Source: Bromus sterilis
Lineage: Eukaryota; Streptophyta; Magnoliopsida; Poales; Poaceae
Assembly (NCBI GenBank): GCA_950022295.1
Contig: OX465596.1
Span: 212,505,501 to 212,569,500, forward strand
Reading direction: 5' to 3'
Length of the DNA stretch: 64,000 bases
In this document: one piece after another, positions 47,401-59,080 of the stretch
How positions within the stretch are numbered: position 1 is the stretch's first letter
How the letters are laid out: each line of letters starts with the position of its first letter
Notes under the pieces: generated by a model
What the model saw: the letters and a program-made list of their open reading frames with translations, nothing else
Told to the model about the DNA's origin: nothing
Databases searched by the model: none
Position numbers and translations under genes: made by a program

Positions 47401-49380
47401 TCACAATATACAAGAATTAAGATTAACCGCTTAATCATAATTCCCGAGAATTACATCTTTTGACCAGCAATGGATTCATCTATAACTTCGTATGACTTTC
47501 ATTTCTGAGCTGGTTATTCCAGTCTTCTTTCGTTTTGCCTTTATACGTATTATAGTTCTATTTCCAATGTCACTCCTACTCACAAAAGCTCACACATGAT
47601 TAAGGATGGCGCAGACCATGGAATTTCCGTCGTGTAAGTCTTACTAACATCCTTTGGACTTCCTTTCCCTTAATTCTCATCATCATATGATCGGTGTTCT
47701 TCTGGATCCCACACTTATCAGTTTTGTTTATGGCACAGTGAACATTTTCACTAATGCTTACAATCATACATTGTACTAGATATCTTATATCCAACATTAA
47801 TTGTCTTACTACTGAAAACAATTTTTCAGTTCCATGAATATAACATAACTATCCCAAACGTTTCGAAGTTCGGGTTTCATGGTGGTGAAGACAATGCACT
47901 TAGCTGTGGTGGAATTCTAGCATTTTGGATTATGGACGTAAGTCACATCATCCATAGCATCAGCGGAAGAGCATCAAAAATTTGCGATAGGACATGGTCC
48001 TTCTCGGCACTATTGAGGATAGTCCTCACAATATGGTACCAATCGTAAAGTTTTTACCAGATAATACAGTTAATCAAAATCAATTGGGAAGGTGGTAACG
48101 CGAACCATTATTCTACAGCGATAATGCAAATACTAAGACTTTTTTCATAATTAAGTTGCACTTGTGATTAATCAATTTAATTACTTAGTGCGCTCCCACT
48201 CAGATCAATATCTCTCGTAATTGATGTTGGAGTGATTCAAGATCCGACCCAATCGTCCGCCATTGATGTGACATCACTGATGACTTAGACTGGACCGGTA
48301 GGCCAACTTGCCAATCACAACGCATGTGATTCTTGTTCATCTTTCGATGGGCGTGTTCCGGTAGCAAACTTTTATCCAAACCGTCAAGACAACCAAGTGT
48401 AATTGCAGTGTGTTCTTAACACGCCCGCCTTTTATGCGTCACACCGTGTGCACCCATGTGACATGACCTGCTCCGGTGTGAAACATAGTATAGACGGTGC
48501 TATAGTTGGAAGAACACTATCAACTTGATATTGTTTTGCGAGAGATCACCCTAATAAAATACGACTACCGCGCATCAAACAAGGGTGCATCAAACGGATA
48601 AACATCACAGGCAGTTCATAAAATTATGTGATATAGTATAGCCCTTTTCTTCGTGAAGTCTTCATTGTCTTCACGTCGTCGTGGTTGAAGTCACCGTGTC
48701 CACCAACTTTGTCCTTGGCGCCGGGAACATCACCACGGCTTCTGGCATGTGTTTCGGGGTCCACCTCCGCATCGTAGATCATCACCTTGCATCTATCTAT
48801 TGCTTTGCCTCGAGTTAATAAACACTTCTGGCACGCAGGCCATAATTAAGTGACAATCATATGACTTCAGTCATCATGCCGTACCACGACACGCGGGTCG
48901 CGAATAAATATTACACCATATAGCATCTCATACAAACACACTGCAAATCTTGAAGGCTATACCACATCACATGCATACTCTGCAAAAACAAGTTAGATCG
49001 CTATCTACACGGGTTGTTGCAAATTTTATCATGGTAGATTAGCAAGTTACATGCAAACGTTGTTCCCTAAACAAACCAAACACGATACTTCAATGTTGCT
49101 AGTTTAACGTTCGGGGTGCGTGTAGCAACTAATGCCACAAGCCAAACTTCGTTCAACGCGTGATTAAGATGAGATCCAAGGAGTTTGATGTAGACCATGA
49201 TCAAGGCAACCAGCATACTGAAAGCAGCATAGAGGGATCGATGGAAAACTCAATCCTTGTAGAAAAACCTCAACTTGCCATAAAGCATAGAAAAAATCAC
49301 ATGACAGGGAAGCAACAAGAAAATCAATGCCTCATATCACACATATGATCTAGACATAAACATGCATCTAATCAAGGATC
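44428..49380 (-). pseudogene. F interior with decayed copia pol
   Basis: No long ORF remains. On the minus strand, RT traces are readable between about 46090 and 45450: KPVIYKEALMGPDSGIWLNA, then SEIVSMEVSQVLNLVDPP, then SWNFRYDEISKRVCF further on, broken by many stops. A gag-like stretch may lie at 48650-48790 (EVDPETHARSRGDVPG). Gag, protease and integrase cannot be delimited. The decay is much greater than the ~2% LTR divergence. Confidence 0.65.
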
Positions 49381-49392
49381 GCTCTGATACCA
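49381..49392 (-). other. F primer binding site
   Basis: GCTCTGATACCA on the plus strand, that is TGGTATCAGAGC on the minus strand. It is complementary to initiator methionine tRNA and lies one base from the LTR end. Confidence 0.9.
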
Positions 49393-49393
49393 C

Positions 49394-51502
49394 TGTTGGG
49401 AAACGTAGTAGAAAACAAAAAAATTCGGCCTACGAACCAAGAACTCAAGATCATCCAAGAAGATTGCATACAAGGTTTTAGGTCATTGCTCACCAACCGA
49501 TGTAGCGGAAGTAGAGTTGGTGAAGACCGTCGGTGCAGATCCCCGCAGCTAGGAATTTCAATGACCTCCCAACCGCGAGGATATCGATCCCTCGAACCGT
49601 CCCGCGATCTAGTCCCACGGACAAGTCCCACGAACAAGCTCCCCGAAGAAGGGTCGAAGGTACGACCCCTCCATTAGTATCCACACATCCCGTAGAAGCA
49701 ATCCAGCAGCGCTCCGCCGTCCAGAGATGAACTCCACCGAGAAAACTAGAGGGAGAAAACCCTAACGGATTCCGATCTAGAACAGCGTCTAAACCGGGGT
49801 GTAATTGTGGAGCAACGGGGTTTAGAGGAGGGAGGGTGGCGCATAGGCCTTGGGAAAAGTTGTGCTGCGCCCCCCCCCACCCCCTCCCCTCTTTATATAG
49901 GTGGCCAGGAGACCCTTGGGGCGCAATAAGGGGGGTGGGGAGTCCAACTTGGACTCCCAAACCTCCCAAACCTTCCCACCGGAAACCTGCCATATTGGAG
50001 AGTTGGACTTTCCACCTGGAGGAGGATTCCTCCCCCTTGGTGCGCCCCCCACCCATTGGCCGGCCAGGGCAGCCTAGGTGGCTTGCCCCCCAAGGCTAGG
50101 GGCGTGGGGTAGTGGGTGGTACTGCCCGGAAACTTCCGGAACCTTCCAGAAGCTTCCAGGACCTTCCGGGGTCGTTTCGGGACATTCCGGAACCTTCTGG
50201 AGCACTTCCAGGACCTTCCGGGACCGTTCACGGACGTTCCGGAGCCATCCGGGTAGTTTACAAGACCATCCAAGTAACATTTTAAGCCACCCGATGACCG
50301 CGAAGGTTGTCGGGACGCCCAGCGATTATCCGGAAACTATTCCGGTTGATCCAGGACTTCCCCAGTACCATTCTCATATGTTCCGGAACCACCTGGGACT
50401 ACTCTAGAGTGATCCGGACATATCCTTAAATACCCAAAACTATTTCTGGTGCCCTTATGAACTATTTCATAAATATCCGGAACTACTTCCGGTACCCGTA
50501 TGAACTATTCTGCTTTGCTTCCACTAAACCTTCTACCATTCCAGCATTCTAACAGACTACTGCTCGTTAAGTGTGTGACCCAATAGGTTCAATATAATGC
50601 GTACATGACTCAGAACATCTTCTGGACATAGGTCAACAGCCTTTTGTCAATTGCCAATAATCAACAGCGGAGCCATGGACACCCATGTTGACTCCCGCAC
50701 ATACACGAAGAAACTTCGAGTGAACCATTATGTTTAGTCATGTACCATTCCCTTTTCTTCGCGATATATGACAAAGTTAGAGGAGAGAAGTTTGGCACCC
50801 ATGTGTAACAACTTCTTGAACACAAGCCACTCGTTATCCTCTTTGCTCGTTTGTCCCTTTTCTCGTTATCGTTTTCCGGTATCCCCGTGACTGAATCACA
50901 ATGCGTCTGGCCAGACTATAATGGATACCGTCATACCGAGTGGGCCCGAAGTGAATATCTTCTTCATCGTGAAGGAGCAAATCCCAATTTTGAACTATCA
51001 CAGTTACTAGACACACTATCCAATGTACCCAGAACTTATTTTACTACTTCCTAGTAACGGGAAGATTCATCTAAGAACCAAAGCACATCTTCCTGTGTGA
51101 AGCAACTTGATACTCTCATGGTCTAAGGAATTACGTATATGATCACATTTCATGATATGACTTATAACGTTGTTACGATGTGATCTCTTAGTTTATCATT
51201 CAATACTGGGGTTGGTTCAACATCATTGTTCTGCTAACAATATGTTCCCATTGCTACTGACATCCTTGTTACAAGAACAATGTCCATGATTAAGAAAACG
51301 TAATCATCAGTTAGCACATGAGCTGGTCTTAGAGGCTAAACCAGGAACTCTTGGTGTTTACATTTCCACACATGCAAGTGAGTTTTCTTCTGAATCTCAT
51401 AAGTGTCATTGCAATTATAGCACAGAAATATAAACATTAATTATGAACATGGAAATATATATAATAACATTTTATTATTGCCTCTAGGGCATATTTCCAA
51501 TA
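49394..51502 (-). repeat. F 5' LTR
   Basis: Same length and sequence as 42319-44427 apart from roughly 45 visible substitutions and a few small indels. Its outer end reads TTTCCAATA where the other copy has TTTCCAACA, one base change in the terminal dinucleotide. TATATAAA is at 49892-49899 (minus strand). Confidence 0.9.
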
Positions 51503-54290
51503 TATGGATACTTCCTCGACTTCCCCACGAGGAAGCACGCTATAGCACTCACGCTTATCTTGCAAGTTTTAGAGTATCCATTCAAGTTGTCTAATAATCA
51601 AGTACAGGTTCCAAGTAGTCCATGACCGTGGACGCGGCTATTCGAATAGTTTTGTTAACCTTGCAAGGTTGTAATCTAGACATACATGACCATCAGTTAC
51701 CGCCACGTACTCGTCACCATTCAAGGGGTGACGGCGAGGATGTTCACCACGACACTTCGCTCACAACCGGTCTATTCCAGGAGTCGACTATCTGAGTTGC
51801 CTCCGCTCGAGAGCCCGGCCGGATCAACGAAACGGACTCAAACAATGCAAGTGACCGAGACGCCACCTTTGGCAGGTGGTTTCACTGCCTCACAGGTCCA
51901 CCCACATATCTATGTGATGCATTTTTTTATTCATTCTTTATCTATGCATATGCCAAATGGAAAGCCCGAACTAATTTGACTCCTGGACGTCAACGCGGAT
52001 TGAGGTACTAGGCCGAGAGGGGTCAGTGAGCCCAATGTGTAGTTGTACTCTTTGTCTTGGATTACCATACAAGAACTCGGTCTTAAGGCGGCGTTCAACG
52101 AGACAACCTACTGTGTACTCCTACATAGCATCTCATCGTTCACCTTGTATTAGGGTAGATTCACCAACACAGCTTCACCTTCATCAACACCATGGTCACT
52201 ACAATCCCGACTCACAACAAAGTAACCTCATTGTAACACTAAGCATGCAATAAGCTTTAACAGTTGCAGGGGCCACATAATATCAATCAACTCCTATGTC
52301 AGCTAGGATTGTCGTTTTCTTACTACTGTGACAAGATGATAGGTCATGCATCGGATATGGGTTCAACTATGCGGTAGCATCGATAACAAGGTGATCATCC
52401 TAAACAATGCATAAGCGAGACTGAGAGGTAAGTGATATTTTATCGACATGATCAATGGGGTTTGCTTGCCATGCTGACGATACACTGGTTTACAGGTCTT
52501 CTGCTTTTGGGGTGACCTCCGTCTCAGAAATTCTGTTACCGGAACAATCATCAACAAAGGGGGGCAACATTGAAATAAAATGCACAAGAACATGATAAGG
52601 TTGTCCATGATGTATATGGTACTGGTTTGTTGACAATTCAATTTAATTGTAGTGTATTGCAAAGGATTTGCAAATTCAAACTCAAAATTTGAATTCAAAT
52701 TATGCCATATGCACATTTGCTACTGTTCACCCATTTTAAAATGGTCAAACATAAACACAAATTTTATATTCTTAATCCTTGCATTTTTCTGATAATTTTT
52801 CATATATTATATGTTAAATTTGGAGTTAATATGAATTTTCTATGATTTATTAAGTTTAAAGTATTTTCTGCAATTTCTCTAATTTCTTTTTAAACTAAAA
52901 ATCAATTACTGCGTCAGCATGACGCAGGGCTAACGTCAGTGAAGCTCTGGCCAGTGGGGGCCCTCTGTCAGTTGGAGGGGGATTAACCCCTCTCTGTTTT
53001 AAACTAACAGTGGTTAGTTAAGGGCCTGGGGCCCACTGTCATAGACCCTAGGGGGTGATTAAATAAGGTTTAAGGCCCTAATGGTCGGGAGTTCGTCGCC
53101 GGCGCCACGGTGCTTGCCGGAACCTCGCCAGAGATATGCTGCACGGCTAGGGGAGGGGAAAGGAAGGCGCTGGGGCGTAGCCCGCGGTCATCCGCATCTG
53201 CTGGAGCTATCTAGGGTTCGTGGAAAGGTCTCGGGCCACGCCAATGTTGACTGGCGCGGCGGCCGGCCACTGACCACGGAGAAGAACGGCGTCGAGGTCG
53301 GGAAGAAGCACTGCTAGGGGGGAAACGAGTGAAGCTCACCAGAGCTCGATGGCGAGCACGGAGAAGCCGGAGGGGGCTCGGCGGTGTCGAAATGCTCCCC
53401 GGAATCTTGCTGCGGCCGGCGGCGAGTCGGTGATGAGGGTGTCGTTGTCGGGGCCGGTTGGGCTCGATTGGAGCTTGAACTCGAGGAAGACGGCGTCGGG
53501 GTTTGATGGACACGGTGGTGCGGCGATTGGAGGCCGTTGGCCACGCGGGCTCAGCGGCGGCGCTCCGGCGTGCGCTCGGGTGTGCGTGAGATCTCGACGG
53601 GAGGCCGTGAGGGAGAGAGGGGAGAGGGGGAACTGGTGCGGGTGTGCTGAGCGACGACGTGGCGAGAAGATGAGAGGCAGGGGAGGACTAGGGGGACGTG
53701 GCCCTCGCCGGCGTCGGCATGCTCGCCACCGACCAGCTTGTCGACGCGGCGGGGAAGACGACAAGGCCAGGAGGTGGGCTGGGCCGGGGTACGTCTAGTT
53801 GGGCCAAAGGCCTTGGTAGGTGGGCTTACTTTCCTTTTTCTTTTTCTCTCTGTAAATGTTTTCTGTTTTCTTTTTCAGTAATCAGTTTTTCTCAAAATAA
53901 AATAGCAGAACAATTTATAAAATCTTCAAAACTTTTATGTGGGCTTAAAATACATATAGTTAGCCACTCAAAAGTTTTGGAGATTTTTGAAATTCAAATA
54001 GTTTGAATTTCAATTCAAATAGGGGTTTTAATTTAATTCCAAGGCACTTATAACATTTTTGAAAAATCATTGAGCCTTGAGTGGGACCCACTCCACTTTA
54101 TATGTGATCTCACTTATTTCTAGGACTTTTCAAAAATATCACAGTGATTTTTGGAGAAACTTTTTATCTTGCCATTTGAATTAAATTCAATTAGGGCTTT
54201 TCTTTTACCCATTTGGATTTATTTTGCATTTTTTTCACGTGATGCAAAGTCAAGCTAACCCTAGCACATACCAAAGTTGGGGTTGTGACA
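51503..54290 (-). repeat. E/G shared LTR, right part
   Basis: Continues the LTR broken at 42318. It contains the palindrome block (core 51639-51650), an AT-rich part, and a GC-rich part (53080-53800) with overlapping ORFs on both strands and no recognisable protein. It ends, as the minus-strand start TGTCACAACCCCAACTTTGG, at 54290. Confidence 0.85.
51616..51680 (-). repeat. Shared LTR palindrome block, copy in E/G LTR
   Basis: Core CTATTCGAATAG at 51639-51650, identical to the copy at 34583-34594, with GTCCATGACCGTGGACGCGG before it and TTGTTAACCTTGCAAGG after it. Confidence 0.75.
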
Positions 54291-54293
54291 GTC

Positions 54294-55073
54294 TCACTCA
54301 TCTCCATATCCATAGTAGTCCTCATAAAAGTTACCCATGTAACCCGGTGGCCGAAGGTGACCATCGGGAAACACGAAGGCCTGCGGACCCTGATATCCAT
54401 TTGGTCAAGGAGGGGGGCTAGGTCCAATGTAGGGTGGAAGTAGAGGACCACGCGGTGGAAAAATGCCTCCAATCTCGGGCCAAGCATCTCAAGAAGGCAT
54501 ATGCGTCCTGACAGGATAGATCACAACATGCTCCAAAGAACCAACACTCACGAAGGGAGCCAGGAGTGTAAGTGCTCGCAGCAAACGGGCACGGGTGGCG
54601 TGAAGCTCAAAGCGAAGGGCACGTGCATCACGATCCCTATCACAAGCGTGTCGATCGGTGATCTGAAGCAAAGGATCCTCCAGGGAGTGATCTGAGTACA
54701 ATCCGGTGTAATATCCCTCTTATCCTGGAAGTGCAGCAGGGATATAGCAGAATGGTGACCCACAAAGTAATGCATGATCCTCTCTCAGCAGTTTAATGCA
54801 TGAATATGCAGCATCCTGCACAGCCATGATCTCGGTCCTCCCTATGCCATGTCCGAAAAGGATAGGCTGTGTGACTCCAACGTGGTCCGGGTAGATCCTG
54901 ACAATCCATTGCTACTAAGTCTGGTGGAATTCAAGGAACTGCTCCTCAATTGTGTACTCAGGATACCATCTATAGCCAATGAAGGACATCATCTCGATCA
55001 GCATGGCTGGATGCCCACGCACACCGAGGCATCTAGTCAAATGAACAATCTGTCGAGGGGGAAGACCTGCCAT
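54294..55073 (-). pseudogene. G ORF of unknown function (about 260 codons, four stop sites)
   Basis: ATG at 55071-55073, directly after a strong splice acceptor (CTCTCTGTTTCAG). The frame reads MAGLPPRQIVHLTRCLG at the start, has VQDAAYSCIKLLREDHALLC in the middle and an arginine-rich helical part (RDRDARALRFELHATRARLL). It ends in a proline, glycine and tyrosine-rich tail (PPGYMGNFYEDYYGYGDE), with a stop at 54294-54296. Inner stops: two adjacent near 54915, one near 54720, one near 54487 and one near 54408; otherwise the frame is unshifted. No enzyme motif is visible. I do not recognise the family. The stop codon lies three bases from the LTR. Confidence 0.55.
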
Positions 55074-55198
55074 CTGAAACAGAGAGAAAGATTTTGCAAA
55101 TGCATCAGATTATGAAGAAACCTGGAATGACTCGGATAGCATAACAGTTGTAATTTTAAGAAAAGTGAAAATTATTACAACATAACAACAACACTTAC
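55074..55198 (-). other. Probable leader intron of G
   Basis: Donor TAT|GTAAGTG (GT at 55198-55197) and acceptor CTTTCTCTCTGTTTCAG ending at 55074 enclose 125 T-rich nucleotides, immediately before the ORF's ATG. Confidence 0.55.
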
Positions 55199-55470
55199 AT
55201 AGGAAGTCTCAAAATAGGAAGCACAACGACTCTAAACAACCAAACACAACTTTCCTAAGGATACAAGGAAGCAATCAACGAGATGTTCTAGTAAGAAATT
55301 GATGAGCCTAATCCTATCTTCTCGCAGAAAATATGAGGGTGACTCAGAACTCAGATCGATGAGGGTAGGAGAAAAAAGAAGTCTTACGTTGTTGCCATAT
55401 ACCCAAGTAACTATATAACTATAGAATGGTAGACTCGACTTAGACCAAGGTTTGATAATCTTACAGACAG

Positions 55471-55486
55471 TCCTGCTGTGATACCA
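55471..55486 (-). other. G primer binding site
   Basis: The minus strand reads TGGTATCACAGCAGGA, one change from the initiator methionine tRNA complement, four bases from the LTR end at 55491. Confidence 0.75.
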
Positions 55487-55490
55487 AGTC

Positions 55491-56245
55491 TGACGGGACC
55501 TATAATATTCATATGTAATTCTAGTCACAACTCAATTATATGGAGAGCAGAGAGCCATACCCACTTGTCTAAGGAGACAAGGCCAAGTACAAGACACTCT
55601 TGGAAAGCTCGAACGTGAGGGGCATACCATCCAGGCACGGATGATCAATTGAGATGGGTCCTCATCGTCGGCTCACAAGTCTAAATGCTTATGGGTGGTG
55701 AAATCTCATACTTATAGACAAGTCGCCTCAACCATATTATCAGTTGAATCATAACATTTACATAGACAACTCCGGCCGGATCACTTTGTCGAGGTCTCGG
55801 GCGGGCTCGATCGTACAACAAAGTGTGCCACGTGATGGAGTCACGAGCAATCGCATCGCGATGCCCTAAGCTGCGCACATCTTAGGGCCACTTGGTGTAA
55901 GAAAGACCGTCGGCGAGAGAACAACTAAGCTATCGAACCCCACACTAAGACATTCACGTTATAATAATACACGCAGCATACATGTCCAGCGTAAACAGTA
56001 GGTCCTCATCATATGAACTCTACAAAGTATACATCTTTATTGACTTACATATAGACTACACAAAGAGATCACATCACTGTGATTCAACATTCATACAAGC
56101 AACGGAAGCAACATAGGTCTAAGTATAGACAAGTTTAACAAATGGCTTAGATAAGCCTTATTCAATATAAAAGCCCTTCCATGAGGGACCAGACTGTTGT
56201 CTGGAACTACACTAGCTTAGTCCACGTTGAGCTCCAGGAAGAAGT
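55491..56245 (-). repeat. G 5' LTR, inner part, cut by H
   Basis: Begins TGACGGGACCTATAATATTC and aligns with 33449 onward and 41330 onward (shared AACTCAATTATATGGAGAGC and many later blocks). It stops at the H insertion after GCTCCAGGAAGAAGT. Confidence 0.85.
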
Positions 56246-56366
56246 TGTTAGGAATAAGCAACTTGTATTCCATGGGGGCCAAAGGCCACAATATATAGTA
56301 CATGTATAGGTGATAAATATGCAGGAAACCCCCTAGCTAATAGGGATACTATAATCTACTCTAACA
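56246..56366 (-). repeat. H 3' LTR (121 bp)
   Basis: Plus strand TGTTAGGAATAAGC to CTACTCTAACA, with matching TGTTAG/CTAACA ends. On the minus strand it follows GAGGGGGG. Confidence 0.88.
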
Positions 56367-56378
56367 CCCCCCTCAAAC
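56367..56378 (-). other. H polypurine tract
   Basis: The minus strand GTTTGAGGGGGG lies between the pol stop codon (56379-56381) and the LTR start TGTTAGAGT. Confidence 0.85.
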
Positions 56379-57314
56379 TCATGGTGGATGAAGAACACTG
56401 AGTTTGGAGAGGAAAAACCAATGCTGTAATCGAGTCTGGGCCTTCGTAAAGAAATCTGCCAACTGTAGCTCTGAAGGCACATACTGGAGCACAATAATCT
56501 GATCCTGCACACTGGCACGGACAAAGGAAGCATCAACAACAATATGCTTGGTAAGGTCATGCTTCACCGGGTCACGTGCAATACTGATAGCACCTGTACT
56601 GTCAGACAACAGAGTAGTGGATGTCGTCACGGAGACACCAAAATCTGCAAGTAACCATCGTAACAAAGTCACTTCAGCAGTCAAAAGAGCCATGTCTCGC
56701 AACTCAGCCTCTGCACTCGAACGGGAAACTACGGTCTGCTTCTTCGTCTTCCAGGCAATGAGAGAAACACCAAGAAAAACACAATAAGCATATAGTGAAC
56801 GGCGATCCAAAGGATCACTCTCCCATGTGGCATCGGAGTAGGCCTGGAGCTGTAACGAGCTGGAACGGGGAAAGAAGAGAGAGAGAGAGATAGTCCCACG
56901 AAGATAGCATAGAACACGAAGAAGGTGACTGTAGTGGACCGTAGTGGGAGAAGAAACAAACTGACTCGGAATATGGACAGAGTAAGAAATGTCTAGACGA
57001 GTAACAGCAAGATAGACAAGACTCCCGACAAGATGTCGATAACGAGTCGGGTCGGAAAGAGGATCACCATCAGAAGAACGAAGAGAGAGATTGAACTCCA
57101 TGGGAGTCTCAACAGTACGCTCATCAGTAAGAGTGGCACAAGCAAGAAGATCCCGAATGTACCTTTCTTGAGAAATAAAGAATCCATCAACAGTGGAGCA
57201 AACGTCAATCCCAAGAAAATAACGAAGCGGACCAAGATCCGACATGAGAAACTGTTCACTCAGACGAGCCTTAACAAAGGCGATATACTCAGGGTCGTTA
57301 CCGGTGATGATCAT
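56379..57314 (-). pseudogene. H pol, C-terminal half: end of RT and RNase H
   Basis: The frame resumes with ITGNDPEYIAFVKARL directly after the K insertion and runs without stops to 56379. It includes the RT thumb (SDLGPLRYFLGIDV), RNase H motifs (YSDATWESDPLDRRS and SSAEAELRDMALLTAE) and the KHDLTKHIVVDASFV region. The reading frame matches that at 61943 if the duplicated target ATCAT is counted once. Separated from its first half, it cannot give a functional enzyme. Confidence 0.92.
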
Positions 57315-59080
57315 TGTAACAGCCAGTGTGCATCAATTATAAAACACCATGAGATTGTACTTTGTCTGTTGACTTTGTAACTTGGCATGATGCTAAACAT
57401 TATGATTTCATGTGGTGATTTAAATTTTCATTGGGATTGGATCCCATTTGGTTTGCTTGTTTTTGCATCCAAACTTGTTCAAGAAGGGTGTTTGAGGAAT
57501 TCTCATGGTTGCATGCATGCTCTCCCTAAACCCAAACTTGGCCTAGCCTTTTCCTTTGCTTTGACAAGGGTTTTCAAAACCTCAATTCATTTTTGCCATC
57601 ATTAAAAATATGGGCTCTAGTTCAAAGTGGTTTTGAATTCAAAAAATGAGCTCACACTTTTGTTGTTGCCAAAACTGCCCAAACCAGTTTTGGAAATCGA
57701 GGAATATTACAAGGATCATTTTGCATATTTTTGTGCATTTTTAGTCCTTGTAATTAATCCTGGAAAACTCTTGTTCTTTTCTGTTTATTTTAAATGGAAA
57801 AGAACCTGTAGAAGACGTTTTCTTTTTCTCCCCGGGGTCCCTGTTGCAGGCCCAGCCCGCCTAGCCTTTCCTTGCGTCTTGGGCTAAAGCCCAGGCGCGA
57901 AGGGGTAAGTGAGGCGCGCCTCGGACCGCTTGATCTGATCCGACGGCTCCCCGTCGTCTTCTTTCCATGCTAGACAGGTCCCCCCGCTCCTCTCCTCTCA
58001 CGGCGCAAGTCCGTCCAAGGACCGTGGAGCCCTCCGGCCAGGGAGAGGCAAGCTCCCTTTAAGAGCACGCGAGACGCGCCGCGGGGTGCCCTAGCCCCCA
58101 TTCTCCCCCTCCACTTCCTCTCGCCGCCGCCGCCATGGCCGATTTGAACCTCCCATGTTCCGCGTGACAGGTGAGTCTCACGGTGGAATTCTTCACCGTT
58201 CTTTGAGCACGGTGAGCCCGCGCTCGTCTGCGCCTTCTCCTAGCCCGTCCTCACCGTTTCCCCCTGCAGATTCGGCCTGCAAGCCCCAAGGAGCGACGAG
58301 CCACGGAGTTGCGCCTCGGATCCGTCTTCCTCGCCGACGACCCCGTGGGTCTCCTTCTCCCCGGCAAGGTCAGGGTCACTGACGAGACCCTCTAGGTGAG
58401 CCTCCGCGCCTCCGTTCCTCCCCTAGCACCCGTAGGACGTTTGGCGCCGTGAAGGCCTCTCTGTCGCCGCTTCGGCGAGCCGTGCACGCCAAGCGCGTGT
58501 CTCCGGCGAGAGTGGTGTGTGTGTGCGGTTGCGCTGTTCGCGAGCAGAGTGCGCGATGAGCGTTAGCATCAGGAGTTCTAGCCGTTCCCCTCGACGGCCT
58601 GCTGTGCAGGCTCTGTTCCGCCATAGCCGTGCCGGCGAGGAAAGTCGCTCCCTTTTGGGTTGCCGGCGGGGGAGACGAGCAAAATGGAACCACGGAGGGT
58701 CCAGCTTCGAGTAGCCGCTGGCCGTTGCGCCATCGGAGCACCGTAGCCGATGTGAGCCTCACCGGAATGTCTCGATGCCGCCACGGTCTGAAGAGCTTCG
58801 TCAGTTTCGTCAGAAGCAGTTCGCCGCGGTAGGATTCAGGCGAGGCTAGCGATTTCCCTGGTGTGTTCTAGGTACAGCGCGGGGCGGGGATCTGTAGATG
58901 GATGTGCCAGCTCTTGATTCCACGCATCAGCGGCGTCGCGGGTAACCTGTGACCGAGGCGGGATTCGCCGGAAGTTGCCCTCTCACTGCATGTCCGGGTT
59001 TTCAGTTTCGTCAGAAAACTGGACAGTGCGCACCGGCTGATTTCTATAGCTGGCACGGCGCCTGTTTCCTGTCGAGTAAC

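Larger units (their letters stand above)
42319..51502 (-). mobile_element. Element F: Angela/WIS/BARE-type copia with target duplication TATGG
   Basis: Two LTRs of 2,109 bp each (42319-44427 and 49394-51502) flank a ~5-kb interior. TATGG at 42314-42318 and 51503-51507 is the target duplication. The minus-strand LTR start TTGGAAATATGCCCTAGAGG and end CTACGTTTCCCAACA, and the primer site TGGTATCAGAGC, match the Angela/WIS/BARE group. By eye the LTRs differ at roughly 2% of positions, while the interior is heavily decayed. Confidence 0.9.
33449..54290 (-). mobile_element. Element E: gypsy chromovirus, minus strand, interrupted by F
   Basis: 3' LTR 33449-37140, polypurine tract, gag-pol 37184-40993, leader 40994-41329, and 5' LTR 41330-42318 plus 51503-54290, split by F. 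With F removed, the right LTR is about 3.77 kb, close to the left one at 3.69 kb. Domain order and a chromodomain-like tail place it with C among the chromoviruses. No recognisable primer site follows the right LTR. The same LTR also serves the adjacent element G, giving LTR-E-LTR-G-LTR. Confidence 0.85.

Noticed and set aside
49490..50056. 188-codon minus-strand ORF in the F LTR
   Set aside because: It is a chance frame in low-complexity LTR; the same frame is shorter in the other LTR copy and there is no known LTR-encoded protein in this copia group.
53081..53800. ORF of about 150 codons on the plus strand in the E/G LTR
   Set aside because: Same GC-rich LTR section as in E; a competing minus-strand ORF of similar length covers it. 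No conserved motif.
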